From assembly GCA_039586035.1 (NCBI GenBank), contig JBDHLD010000002.1:124001-188000 (forward strand): 64,000 bases of DNA, read 5' to 3'. Positions 37,048 through 45,599 of this stretch are shown here, piece by piece; position 1 is the stretch's first letter, and each line of letters begins with the position of its first letter. The position numbers and the translations under genes are program-made. The DNA is from JBDHHQ01 sp039586035 (GTDB lineage: Bacteria > Gemmatimonadota > Gemmatimonadetes > Longimicrobiales > Gaopeijiaceae). The notes beneath the pieces are model-generated. The model was given only the letters and a program-made list of their open reading frames with translations, did no database searches and was not told where the DNA came from.

Positions 37048-37785
37048 TCAGGACGCCCGGGGCCCGGGCGGGGGGTCACCCTCTCCGTTCACCGAGGCCA
37101 GGTAGGCCCGTACCCGTGCGTCTTGTGGAGCCTCCAGGGCGCACTGGGTCCATTCCCGCAACGCGGCGGCGGCGTCCCCTGCTCGTTGATATACGACCCC
37201 GAGTCGCAGGCGCGCACCCGTGAAGCGGGGGTTCTGGCCGAGGATCGCTTCGAGCTCCGTACGGGCGTCTTCCAATTGACCGCACGCCAGGTAGGCCTCG
37301 GCCAGCTTGCTCCGGATGTCCAGGAAGCCTGGGCGGACCTCGAGCGCCAACAGATACTCGTTCACGGCCTGCTCGGGTCGTGAGCAGCTCAGGTACAAGT
37401 CCGCGACCCGGGCGTGGGCGATGGCCAGCTGGTTCCCGATGTCGGCCGGAAAGTCGTCCGGATCGGCTCGCTCGAGCTCGCTGGCGCGGTGGAAGGCCGA
37501 CCGGGCCTCGTCGAACCGGCCGAGCTCGTTCAGGACGACGGCGCGGTTCAGGTGTGCCTCACCATAGGCGTCGTTGATGCGGATCGCCTCGTCGAGGTGT
37601 TCCAGCGCGCCCTCCATGTCGCCCAGCATGGCCAAGCACAGGCCGGCTTTGTTGCGCACGTCCGGGAACCCGGGGTGGTCGTCGAGCACGAGTTGGAAGC
37701 ACGCCAACGCGAGCCCGTAATCGTCTTGCTCCCAGGCGGTCACGCCGCGCTCGATGGCGCGGGTCACCTCGCGAACCTCCGACAT
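37048..37785 (-). CDS. TPR-repeat protein (cytoplasmic)
   Basis: 245 residues from the ATG at 37783-37785, which has GGAGG upstream. It is nearly all TPR: ITAWEQDDYGLALACFQLVL-like first repeat, NKAGLCLAMLGDMEGALEHLDEAI, LNRAVVLNELGRFDEARSAFHRA, HARVADLYLSCSRPEQAVNEYLLAL, SKLAEAYLACGQLEDARTELEAIL and a last unit ending near 230. No signal peptide or catalytic domain. It lies between the TPR lipoprotein and the sugar-nucleotide genes on one strand; the partner is unknown. Confidence 0.82.
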   Translation of the reverse strand: MSEVREVTRAIERGVTAWEQDDYGLALACFQLVLDDHPGFPDVRNKAGLCLAMLGDMEGALEHLDEAIRINDAYGEAHLNRAVVLNELGRFDEARSAFHRASELERADPDDFPADIGNQLAIAHARVADLYLSCSRPEQAVNEYLLALEVRPGFLDIRSKLAEAYLACGQLEDARTELEAILGQNPRFTGARLRLGVVYQRAGDAAAALREWTQCALEAPQDARVRAYLASVNGEGDPPPGPRAS

Positions 37786-37807
37786 TTCTTCCCTCCGCGC
37801 TCGTACG

Positions 37808-38788
37808 TCACGTGGAGACGCTTTGCTGCCGTTGCCCAAACCAGGCGCACGTGCGCCGTAGCCCATCCGACAAGGCCACGGCGGGTTGATAGCCCAGCTC
37901 CCGCCGGATGTGGGTCATGTCGGCGAGTGAGTCACGGACGTCTCCGGCCCGCGCGGGCCCGTACACGGCCTCCGCCCCGGTCCCGACGATATCTCGTATC
38001 TCCGTCCAGAGGGTATTGATGGAGGTCCGCTCTCCGCAACCGACGTTGAACACGCGACCCGACGCGGCCGAGGCGGGTGCGGTGGCCGCGAGGACGTTGG
38101 CGTCCACGGCGTTGTCGACGTAGGTGAAGTCCCGGGTCTGCTCTCCGTCGCCGTTGATTCGGACCTCCTCGCCCGCCATGGCAGCGGCCATGAAGATGGG
38201 AATCACGGCAGAGTACTGAGATGTCGGGTCCTGGCGGGGCCCATAGATGTTGAAGTACCGGAGCACCACGGTCTCGAAGTCGTAGACTTCGCTGAACACC
38301 CGACAGTACATCTCCCCGGCCAGCTTGGCAGCGGCGTACGGTGACTTGGGATTCGTGGCCATCCCCTCGTGCTTGGGCAGCTCTGGCGTGTCGCCGTAGG
38401 CGGAGCTCGAGCCGGCGTAGACCAGCCGGACCACCCCGGCCTCCTTCGCTGCGCACAACACGTTCAGTGTTCCCGTCGCGTCGACGGCGTGCGTGGCGGC
38501 GGGCTCCAGGACGCTCCGTTCCACGGACGGAAGCGCAGCCTGGTGGAAGACGAGGTCCATGCCGGCGCAGGCCCGCTCGCAGGTCGAGGATTCGGTGATG
38601 CTGCCTTCCAGGAGCTCGAACCGGTCCGCTCCCAGCGGGAGGTTTTCCAAGCGACCCGTGGACAGGTCGTCGAGCACCCGAACGTACGCGCCACCCTCCA
38701 GCAGACGGTCGACGATGTTGGAGCCGATGAAGCCGGCGCCGCCGGTGACGAGGCATGGGGTGCCGGGCTGGATCACGGGTCGATTCAT
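37808..38788 (-). CDS. UDP-N-acetylglucosamine/UDP-glucose 4-epimerase-like SDR enzyme
   Basis: 326 residues. Extended short-chain dehydrogenase: CLVTGGAGFIGSNIVDRLL (NAD site), DDLSTG, AGSSSAYGDTPELPKHE (active-site serine region) and SPYAAAKLAGEMYC (catalytic YxxxK). The AGSSSAYGD...LPK segment resembles the UDP-GlcNAc 4-epimerases WbpP/TviC, which make UDP-GalNAc, rather than plain GalE. With the UDP-HexNAc dehydrogenase at 45600 it could supply UDP-GalNAcA (inference). Spacing to the next gene is 18 bp. Confidence 0.85.
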   Translation of the reverse strand: MNRPVIQPGTPCLVTGGAGFIGSNIVDRLLEGGAYVRVLDDLSTGRLENLPLGADRFELLEGSITESSTCERACAGMDLVFHQAALPSVERSVLEPAATHAVDATGTLNVLCAAKEAGVVRLVYAGSSSAYGDTPELPKHEGMATNPKSPYAAAKLAGEMYCRVFSEVYDFETVVLRYFNIYGPRQDPTSQYSAVIPIFMAAAMAGEEVRINGDGEQTRDFTYVDNAVDANVLAATAPASAASGRVFNVGCGERTSINTLWTEIRDIVGTGAEAVYGPARAGDVRDSLADMTHIRRELGYQPAVALSDGLRRTCAWFGQRQQSVST

Positions 38789-38806
38789 GGGCCTTTGGGT
38801 GGTGGG

Positions 38807-39787
38807 TTACGTTTCAGGAGCGGCTTCGTCGAACGCTCGGGCTCGCGCGTCCCTTTCCTCGACCAATCGCCGGAAGTAGCCCACCGTCTTCGCCAGTCCC
38901 TCCCGCAGCGTCGTCTCGGGCTCCCAGCCGAGGACGGTCCGGGCCACCGTGATGTCCGGCTGGCGGACCTTCGGATCGTCCGTGGGGAGCGGCCGGGTCT
39001 CGATCACGGAATGGCTCCCCGTGAGCTCCAGGATGACCTCCGCCAGCTCACGGATCGTGTACTCCTTGGGATTGCCGATGTTCGTGGGATCGGTCCGGTC
39101 CGAGTGGAAGAGCCGGAATATCCCGTCCACCTCGTCGTCTACGTAGCAGAACGAACGGGTCTGCGAGCCGTCGCCGTAGATCGTGAGCGGCTCGCCCCGC
39201 AGCGCCTGCACCAGCAGGTTCGACACCACCCGCCCGTCGCCAGGACGCATGCGCGGCCCGTAGGTGTTGAAGATCCGGACGATGCGCGTGTTGACCTCAT
39301 GATACCGGTGGTAGGCCATGGTCATGGCCTCGGCGAACCGCTTGGCCTCATCGTAGACACCCCGGGGCCCCACCGGATTCACGTGCCCCCAGTAGGTCTC
39401 CGGCTGAGGGTGCACGAGGGGATCTCCGTAGACCTCCGAGGTGGAGGCCAGGAGGTAACGGGCCCCCTTCGCACGTGCGAGGCCCAGCGTGTTGTGTGTC
39501 CCGAGACTGCCCACTTTGAGCGTTTGGATCGGCAGGTCCAGGTAGTCGATGGGACTGGCTGGAGATGCGAAGTGGAGCACGCCCTCGATATCGCCATCCA
39601 GATAGAGGGGCCGCGAGACGTCGTGGTAGTGGAACGAGAATCCCGGCCGCGTCTCCAGAAGCCGGATGTTCTCCTGCGACCCAGTGATGTAGTTGTCGAC
39701 CCCGAGCACCTCGTACCCCTCGGCAAGAAAGCGCTCCGTGACGTGGGACCCCAGGAATCCCGCGGCTCCCGTGATGACGACGCGCAT
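38807..39787 (-). CDS. UDP-glucuronate decarboxylase (UDP-xylose synthase)
   Basis: 326 residues. It converts UDP-glucuronate to UDP-xylose with bound NAD. The family signature is very clear: VVITGAAGFLGSHVTERFL, FASPASPIDYLDLPIQTLK, LLASTSEVYGDPLVHPQPE, then WGHVNPVGPRGVYDEAKR (catalytic YxxxK) and RIVRIFNTYGPRMRPGDGRVV. It lies 3 bp downstream of the UDP-glucose dehydrogenase gene, which makes its substrate. Confidence 0.95.
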   Translation of the reverse strand: MRVVITGAAGFLGSHVTERFLAEGYEVLGVDNYITGSQENIRLLETRPGFSFHYHDVSRPLYLDGDIEGVLHFASPASPIDYLDLPIQTLKVGSLGTHNTLGLARAKGARYLLASTSEVYGDPLVHPQPETYWGHVNPVGPRGVYDEAKRFAEAMTMAYHRYHEVNTRIVRIFNTYGPRMRPGDGRVVSNLLVQALRGEPLTIYGDGSQTRSFCYVDDEVDGIFRLFHSDRTDPTNIGNPKEYTIRELAEVILELTGSHSVIETRPLPTDDPKVRQPDITVARTVLGWEPETTLREGLAKTVGYFRRLVEERDARARAFDEAAPET

Positions 39788-39790
39788 GCG

Positions 39791-41119
39791 TCACGCCTCC
39801 TGGCGCTCGTGGAGAACGGGCAGGCGGCCGACCGAGTAGTACTCGAACCCCAGGGCTCGCATCTTCCGCGGCGTGTAGAGATTCCGACCATCGAAGATGA
39901 CGGGCTCGCGGAGCAGGCGCTTGATCCGCAGGAAGTCCGGGTGACGATAGGGCAGCCACTCGGTGTGGATCACCAGGGCGTCCGCGCCCTGGAGGGCGTC
40001 GTAGTTGGAGCTGTGAAAGTCGACCCGGTCACCGAAGATGCGCTCCGCCTCATGTAGAGCCGCCGGATCATGCGCCCGGACGGTGGCGCCGCGCGCCATG
40101 AGCTCGTTGAGGGTAACCAGGCTCGGGGCCTCCCGCATGTCGTCGGTGTTCGGCTTGAAGGAGAGACCCCACACGGCAAACGTCCTTCCCGAAAGATCTT
40201 CGCCGAAGCGCTCGAGGATCTGCTCGGTGAGAAGGCGCTTCTGGCCTTCGTTCACGTGGTGGACCGCTTCGAGGATGGAGGAGTCGATGCCGAACGCTCG
40301 CTGGGTCTCCACAAGCGCTTTGACGTCCTTGGGAAAGCACGACCCGCCGTAGCCCACGCCCGGAAAGAGGAAGCCCGAGCCGATCCGGACATCGCTCCCG
40401 ACACCTTGCCGGACCTGGTTCACGTCGGCGCCCGTCTCCGCACAGAGACGCGCGATGCTGTTCATGAAGCTGATGCGCGTAGCCAGCATGGCGTTCGCGG
40501 CATACTTCGTGATCTCTGCCGAGGCCACGTCCATCAGCAGGAGCGGATTCCCCGTCCGGACGAAGGGCTCGTACAGATCGCGCATGATCTCTCCCGCATA
40601 CTCGGAGTCCACGCCCACAACGACGCGATCGGGCTTCATGAAGTCATCGACCGCGGCCCCTTCCTTGAGGAACTCGGGGTTGGACGCCACGTGCACGGGG
40701 TGGTCGGTCGTGCTTTCGATCGCCTCACGGACCTTGGCAGCTGTCCCCACGGGAACGGTGCTCTTGGTCACCACGATCTTCTCGCCGTTCATGTGCTCAC
40801 CGATCGTGCGGGCCACGGCCAGGACATGGCGGAGGTCGGCGGAGCCGTCCTCGTCCGACGGTGTGCCCACTGCGATGAAGATCACGTCCGACTGTCGGAC
40901 CGCCGCGGCCACGTCGGTGGTGAACAGCAGGCGTCCTTGTTCCAGGTTGTCGGCCACGAGCGGCTCCAGGCCAGGCTCGTAGATGGGAATCTCGCCCTTG
41001 TTCAGTCTCGCGACCTTCCCTGCGTCCACGTCGGCGCAGATCACGTCGTGACCCGTCTCGGCCAAGCATGCGCCCACGACGAGTCCCACATATCCGGTCC
41101 CTACTACTGCGATGTTCAT
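39791..41119 (-). CDS. ugd: UDP-glucose 6-dehydrogenase
   Basis: 442 residues. It oxidises UDP-glucose twice, using NAD, to UDP-glucuronate. The N-terminal Rossmann motif is IAVVGTGYVGLVVGACLAE; VGTPSDEDGSADL and SNPEFLKEGAAVDDF are typical; the catalytic cysteine is C261 in GVGYGGSCFPKD. The downstream partner is the UDP-xylose synthase, giving a direct UDP-Glc to UDP-GlcA to UDP-Xyl route. Confidence 0.96.
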   Translation of the reverse strand: MNIAVVGTGYVGLVVGACLAETGHDVICADVDAGKVARLNKGEIPIYEPGLEPLVADNLEQGRLLFTTDVAAAVRQSDVIFIAVGTPSDEDGSADLRHVLAVARTIGEHMNGEKIVVTKSTVPVGTAAKVREAIESTTDHPVHVASNPEFLKEGAAVDDFMKPDRVVVGVDSEYAGEIMRDLYEPFVRTGNPLLLMDVASAEITKYAANAMLATRISFMNSIARLCAETGADVNQVRQGVGSDVRIGSGFLFPGVGYGGSCFPKDVKALVETQRAFGIDSSILEAVHHVNEGQKRLLTEQILERFGEDLSGRTFAVWGLSFKPNTDDMREAPSLVTLNELMARGATVRAHDPAALHEAERIFGDRVDFHSSNYDALQGADALVIHTEWLPYRHPDFLRIKRLLREPVIFDGRNLYTPRKMRALGFEYYSVGRLPVLHERQEA

Positions 41120-41179
41120 CTCTCGAGGCCTGGTTGGTAGAAAGGTACGTCCAGGTGAGCCGCCCGCATCGTGGGGAGC

Positions 41180-41992
41180 TCACTTCCGCGTCGCAACGAG
41201 CCATCCTTCCATGAGCTCGTCCAGAAGAGCGGCCCTGGCCCCAAGCAGGTTCGGGAGCTTGGGCTCCGCCCTGTTGAAGGAGGGCCGGCTGCCGTCGGCG
41301 TGCAGACAGACGCCACCGGCGGCTTCGATCAAGGCCACGCCGGCCGCCACGTCCCACTCGCTCTTGGGGACGAGCGTCCACGTCGCGTCGGCCATCCCGG
41401 CGGCCACCAGACCCAGCTTGTAGGCCACCGAGCCGCACGGCACCACGTCGAAGGGGGCGTCGGAGAACCGCTCCCACTCGCCCCGGCCCACTTCGGACCG
41501 GCTCGCCAGCACTCTGGCTCCCTTCAGGGTGTCCCGATCGCTGAGTCCCGCAGGCATACCGTTGAGGGTCACGCCGGTCTCCAGTGACCCCAGAATCAGG
41601 TGATCCGCCGAGGGGCTGTAGATACCGCCCGCCACGGCCCGACCGTCCACCACGAGACCCACGGAGACACACCACTCCGGGATCCCCTGGACGAACTCTC
41701 GCGTGCCGTCCAGCGGGTCGACCACCCATACGCGCCGGCATGCCAAGCGAGCCGGGTCATCGAGGGTCTCCTCCGACAGCCACCCCTCTCCATCCCGCGG
41801 GAGCAGCTCCCGGAGCGTCCGGTCGACGGCTTCGTCGGCCTCGGTCAGCTCGTCACCCCGGTCGCTCTTCTCGACCCAGGCCACGTCACCGGCCGTATAC
41901 CGTCGCAGCACTTCTCCGGCTGCCACCAGGGCCCGCTCGATTCTGTCCAGGTCCTCGGCCCTCGTCTTCGTCACGACGTTCGCTCCGGTCAT
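41180..41992 (-). CDS. cysQ: 3'(2'),5'-bisphosphate nucleotidase CysQ-like (inositol monophosphatase superfamily)
   Basis: 270 residues from the ATG at 41990-41992; a GTG at 41999-42001 overlapping the permease stop is an alternative. The Mg/Li-sensitive phosphatase motifs are intact: WLSEET (71-76), VVDPLDGTREF (91-100) and the C-terminal SEWDVAAGVALIEAAGG. The superfamily also includes inositol and histidinol phosphatases, but its place next to a sulfate permease and the PAPS-forming enzyme argues for CysQ, which hydrolyses PAP left by PAPS-dependent sulfotransfer or reduction. Confidence 0.85.
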   Translation of the reverse strand: MTGANVVTKTRAEDLDRIERALVAAGEVLRRYTAGDVAWVEKSDRGDELTEADEAVDRTLRELLPRDGEGWLSEETLDDPARLACRRVWVVDPLDGTREFVQGIPEWCVSVGLVVDGRAVAGGIYSPSADHLILGSLETGVTLNGMPAGLSDRDTLKGARVLASRSEVGRGEWERFSDAPFDVVPCGSVAYKLGLVAAGMADATWTLVPKSEWDVAAGVALIEAAGGVCLHADGSRPSFNRAEPKLPNLLGARAALLDELMEGWLVATRK

Positions 41993-41997
41993 CCGCT

Positions 41998-43761
41998 TCA
42001 CGCGGACCAGAAGAAGGGAATGAGCAACGTGCCACCAGCAACGTAGAGGAGCTTCAGCGGCAGGCCCACGCGAAAGAAGTCTCCGAACGTATAGCCGGCC
42101 GCACCCGCCACCATCGTATTGGTCTGGTATCCCACGGGTGTCAGGAAGGCAGCCGACGCCCCGAGCGCGATGGCCACTGCGAGTGGCTGCACCGAGGTAC
42201 CGGCGCCGACGGCTGCCGCGACGGCAACGGGGAATAGCAGAGCGGCGGCGGCGACATTCGTGATGACCTCCGTCAGCAGCGAGGCGGCGAGAAACAGACC
42301 GCCTACGGCCAGGTAGGGTCCCGAGGCCGATGTCCACCCGGTCAAGACCCCGGCCAGCGCTCCCGCCGCTCCGCTCGCGACCATGGCCTGTCCGAGTCCG
42401 ATGGCGGTGGCCATGGTGACGAGCGTGGCCCAGTCCAGCGAGCTCCACAGGTCCACGGGCTCCAGCCGCCGGGTGAGGATCAGGATCAACACGCCTCCCA
42501 CGGTCGCCTCCAGGAGCGTGGCCAGACCGGAGACGGTGAGCGCGACTACGAGGCCCAGCGTGACCGGCTCCAGCCAATCCCCGGGGGCCACCGGCTGGCT
42601 CACCCTACCCGCTTCGGACACGAGGTAGAAGTCGCGGGAATGGCGCCACCGGCCGAGGAAGTCCGAGCCGGTCTGAAGCAAGAGCGTATCTCCGGCGTGG
42701 AGCACGATGTCACCGATCTTGGCTTCGATTCGCTCCCCGTGTCGGTGCACGGCAACGACCACCGCGTCGTATCGGGCCCGAAAGCCCGAGTCCCTGACGC
42801 TCCTGCCCACCACGGGGGCGCTGGGCGAAACGACGGCCTCCACCAGCTGGAGATGCTCCTCGCCGAGGCTGGCCAGCGCCCCCCGACCGGAGTCGGCCTC
42901 GAGCCCGTCCATGGCCTGGACTTCAGCGATCTGATCGACCAACCCGACGAACAGGAGGGAATCGCCCTGGGCCAGGATCCAATCGGGCCCCACCGGCGAC
43001 TTCAGGGTCTCGGCTCGCTCCACGCCAGCCACGTACACGTTGGGCAGATGTCTCAGGCGGCTCACCTTCTGGCCCACCAGGCTCCCGCCTTCGGTCACCC
43101 TCAACCACGTCGAATACCGTTTGGGATCGGTCTGCACGGACTGCCGGACGTCCCGTCTCGGCGACAGCCGGACGTACCCGACGAAGACGAGATAGAGCAC
43201 GCCGACGGCAGCCAGTGGCACCGCGGCCGGCGCCAGCTCGAACATGCCGAGCCCCGGTAGGCCCTGTTCGAGGAGCATGCCGTGGACCACCAGATTCGTC
43301 GACGTCCCTACGAGCGTCGCGGCACCGCCCATGATGGCCGCGAAGGACAGGGGCATGAGGAGCCGGGCCGCCGACTCCCCATGCCGTTCCGCCCAATCCT
43401 TGGCCGCGGGGATCAGGACAGCGCACAGCGGCGTGTTGGCCACGAAGCCCGAGAGCACCGCCGTAGCGGTGCCGGACCGGAGCACGGCGCGCCGACCGGG
43501 ACGATCTCCGAATACGGGCGCCGTGAGCCATCTGAGCCAGGGGGATCGCTCCATGCTGGCTGCGATGACCAGAAGCAGCGCCACGGTAGCGACGGCCGGG
43601 TTGGAGAAGCCGGCCAGCCCCTGAGCCGGGCTGATGACGCCGGTGATCAGCAGAAGGCCGAGAGCGCCACCCAAGGCCAACGGCGGCTCGAGCCACTCCC
43701 GTGCCATGGCCACCACCGCGGCCATGGCCACCGCCACCGTGAGCCACGCGGCGAACGTCAT
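41998..43761 (-). CDS. SLC13/DASS-family permease with two RCK_C (TrkA-C) domains, probable sulfate transporter
   Basis: 587 residues. Two sets of membrane helices (about 1-190 and 385-587) flank a cytoplasmic insert with two TrkA-C-like domains (about 215-285, GSLVGQKVSRLRHLPNVYVAG, and about 300-370, APVVGRSVRDSGFRARYDAVV). The substrate-motif regions VGTSTNLVVHG and the C-terminal TPVGYQTNTMVAGAAGY are the SNT-type signatures of the DASS fold. This architecture matches bacterial SLC13 proteins often annotated as sulfate/anion permeases. Neighbouring cysQ and sat-cysC point to sulfate. Confidence 0.88.
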   Translation of the reverse strand: MTFAAWLTVAVAMAAVVAMAREWLEPPLALGGALGLLLITGVISPAQGLAGFSNPAVATVALLLVIAASMERSPWLRWLTAPVFGDRPGRRAVLRSGTATAVLSGFVANTPLCAVLIPAAKDWAERHGESAARLLMPLSFAAIMGGAATLVGTSTNLVVHGMLLEQGLPGLGMFELAPAAVPLAAVGVLYLVFVGYVRLSPRRDVRQSVQTDPKRYSTWLRVTEGGSLVGQKVSRLRHLPNVYVAGVERAETLKSPVGPDWILAQGDSLLFVGLVDQIAEVQAMDGLEADSGRGALASLGEEHLQLVEAVVSPSAPVVGRSVRDSGFRARYDAVVVAVHRHGERIEAKIGDIVLHAGDTLLLQTGSDFLGRWRHSRDFYLVSEAGRVSQPVAPGDWLEPVTLGLVVALTVSGLATLLEATVGGVLILILTRRLEPVDLWSSLDWATLVTMATAIGLGQAMVASGAAGALAGVLTGWTSASGPYLAVGGLFLAASLLTEVITNVAAAALLFPVAVAAAVGAGTSVQPLAVAIALGASAAFLTPVGYQTNTMVAGAAGYTFGDFFRVGLPLKLLYVAGGTLLIPFFWSA

Positions 43762-43798
43762 CCGTCAGTCGACGACCCCGAGGGTCGGGAACGAGACG

Positions 43799-45529
43799 TC
43801 ATCGTGAGCCCTGAGGGCCGATGTAGCCTTCCTTTTCCAGGTGGAGGAAGATCTGCTGAGCAGCCTCTTCGGGCGTGATGTCCGTCGTGTCGATGGCCAG
43901 GTCCGCGTCTTCAGGCGCTTCGTACGGATCGGAGATCCCGGTGAACTCCTTGATGATCCCGGCGCGGGCCTTGGCGTAGAGTCCCTTTCGGTCTCGTTGC
44001 TCGCACACCTCCAACGGCGTCGCAACGTGTACGAGGACATAGCCACCCACCGACGAGATCAGGGCACGGTTCTGTTCCCGCACGCTGTCGTACGGCGCGA
44101 TCGGAGCACAGATGGCGACGCCGCCGCCCTTGGTGATCTCCGACGCCACGAAGCCGATGCGCTGTATGTTGAGATCGCGGTGCTCTTTGGAGAACCCCAG
44201 CTCGCTCGACAGGTTCTTCCGCACGAGATCCCCGTCCAACAGCGTCACCGGCCGACCGCCCATTTCCAGGAGCTTCACCCGGAGCACGTTGGCCACGGTG
44301 GACTTGCCCGAGCCGGAGAGCCCCGTGAAGAAGACGGTGAATCCGCCCCGGCTCCGAGGGGGATGACTGCGGCGCAGCTCCGAGGCCACCTCGGGGAAGG
44401 TGAACCACGGCGGAATCTCCCGACCATTCGCCAGGCGACGGCGCAGCTCCGTCCCTGAGATCGACCGCGTCTTCAGGCCCTCCGGCACCTCGTCGATGGG
44501 CTGGTATTCGTCCGAGTCCTCCACGTAGACCATGAGTCTGAAGGGGACCATTTCGACCCCCAGGTCGTCCCGCACGTCCTTCATCAGCTCCTGGGCGTCA
44601 TACGGACCGTAGAACGGGTTGCCGTCCGAGTCACTCCCGGGCCCGGCGTGATCGCGTCCGACGATGAGGTGCGAGCATCCGTGGTTCTTGCGGATGATGG
44701 CGTGCCAGACGGCCTCCCGCGGGCCGCCCATCCGCATGGCCAGATTCAGAAGCGACAGCTTTGCCGTGAACTTCGGATAGTGCGGCAGCAGCGCGTGGTA
44801 GCAACGCACGCGCGTGAAGTGATCGACGTCACCGGGCTTGGTCATCCCCACGACCGGATGAATCAACAGATTCGCCCCCACCTCCTTGGCCGCGCGAAGG
44901 GTCAGCTCCTGGTGGGCGCGGTGCATGGGGTTCCGCGTCTGGAACGCCACGACGCGCCTCCAGCCCAACCGGCTGAACTCCGCTCGAAGCTCACGGGGAG
45001 TCAGCCGAATGCCCTTGAAGTCATAGTGCACGGGGAGCTGAAGGCCCTCGAGCCTCCCGCCCACGTAGACCGGCTGGGTGTGACTCAGCAGGTGGTCCAC
45101 GCCCGGATGTTGGGGGTTGCCGGTGCCGAAGACGCGCTCGGCCTCCAAACGGAGATCCGGCTCCCAGACCTCCTCCACGTGCAGGACCGCCAGCATGACG
45201 CCCTCGGGATCACGCAGGGCGACCTGGTTCCCGACGGCCAGGCGCTCCGCCGCCTCTCTCGAAACGTCCAGCGTGATGGGCATGGGCCAAAGGGTCCCAT
45301 CCGGCAGACGCATCTCGTCGCGGACCGACTCGTAGGCCCCGCGGGTCAGGAACCCCTCCAGCGGAGAGAATCCACCGCTGAGCAGCAGCTCTAGGTCACA
45401 GAGGTGCCTCGGCGAAAGGTCGATGGAGGGCCAGTCCCGGGAAGCTTCGCGTAGCTCCGCCCCCCGAGCCTCGCCAACGAGCAGCTCGGTCAGCCGCCCC
45501 CCGTGGGGAGCGATCAGATGGTTACCCAT
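43799..45529 (-). CDS. Bifunctional sulfate adenylyltransferase/adenylylsulfate kinase (PAPS synthase)
   Basis: 576 residues. The N-terminal ATP sulfurylase (about 1-385) has QTRNPMHRAH (197-206) and GRDHAG (291-296), the nucleotide-binding motifs. The C-terminal APS kinase (about 395-570) has the P-loop GLSGSGKST (403-411), DGDLVRKNLSSELGFS and AICAPIAPYDSVRE. Together the two halves turn sulfate and 2 ATP into PAPS. This single-chain form is distinct from the CysDN system. It is followed by the permease and cysQ on the same strand; no PAPS reductase is present, so PAPS may serve sulfotransfer (inference). Confidence 0.95.
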   Translation of the reverse strand: MGNHLIAPHGGRLTELLVGEARGAELREASRDWPSIDLSPRHLCDLELLLSGGFSPLEGFLTRGAYESVRDEMRLPDGTLWPMPITLDVSREAAERLAVGNQVALRDPEGVMLAVLHVEEVWEPDLRLEAERVFGTGNPQHPGVDHLLSHTQPVYVGGRLEGLQLPVHYDFKGIRLTPRELRAEFSRLGWRRVVAFQTRNPMHRAHQELTLRAAKEVGANLLIHPVVGMTKPGDVDHFTRVRCYHALLPHYPKFTAKLSLLNLAMRMGGPREAVWHAIIRKNHGCSHLIVGRDHAGPGSDSDGNPFYGPYDAQELMKDVRDDLGVEMVPFRLMVYVEDSDEYQPIDEVPEGLKTRSISGTELRRRLANGREIPPWFTFPEVASELRRSHPPRSRGGFTVFFTGLSGSGKSTVANVLRVKLLEMGGRPVTLLDGDLVRKNLSSELGFSKEHRDLNIQRIGFVASEITKGGGVAICAPIAPYDSVREQNRALISSVGGYVLVHVATPLEVCEQRDRKGLYAKARAGIIKEFTGISDPYEAPEDADLAIDTTDITPEEAAQQIFLHLEKEGYIGPQGSR

Positions 45530-45599
45530 CTATGGTATCCGGTCCTTTCGGTCTCGTGATTGTCTTCGTGCGGAGGCACGTAGGCGGTCAGCCTTCGGC

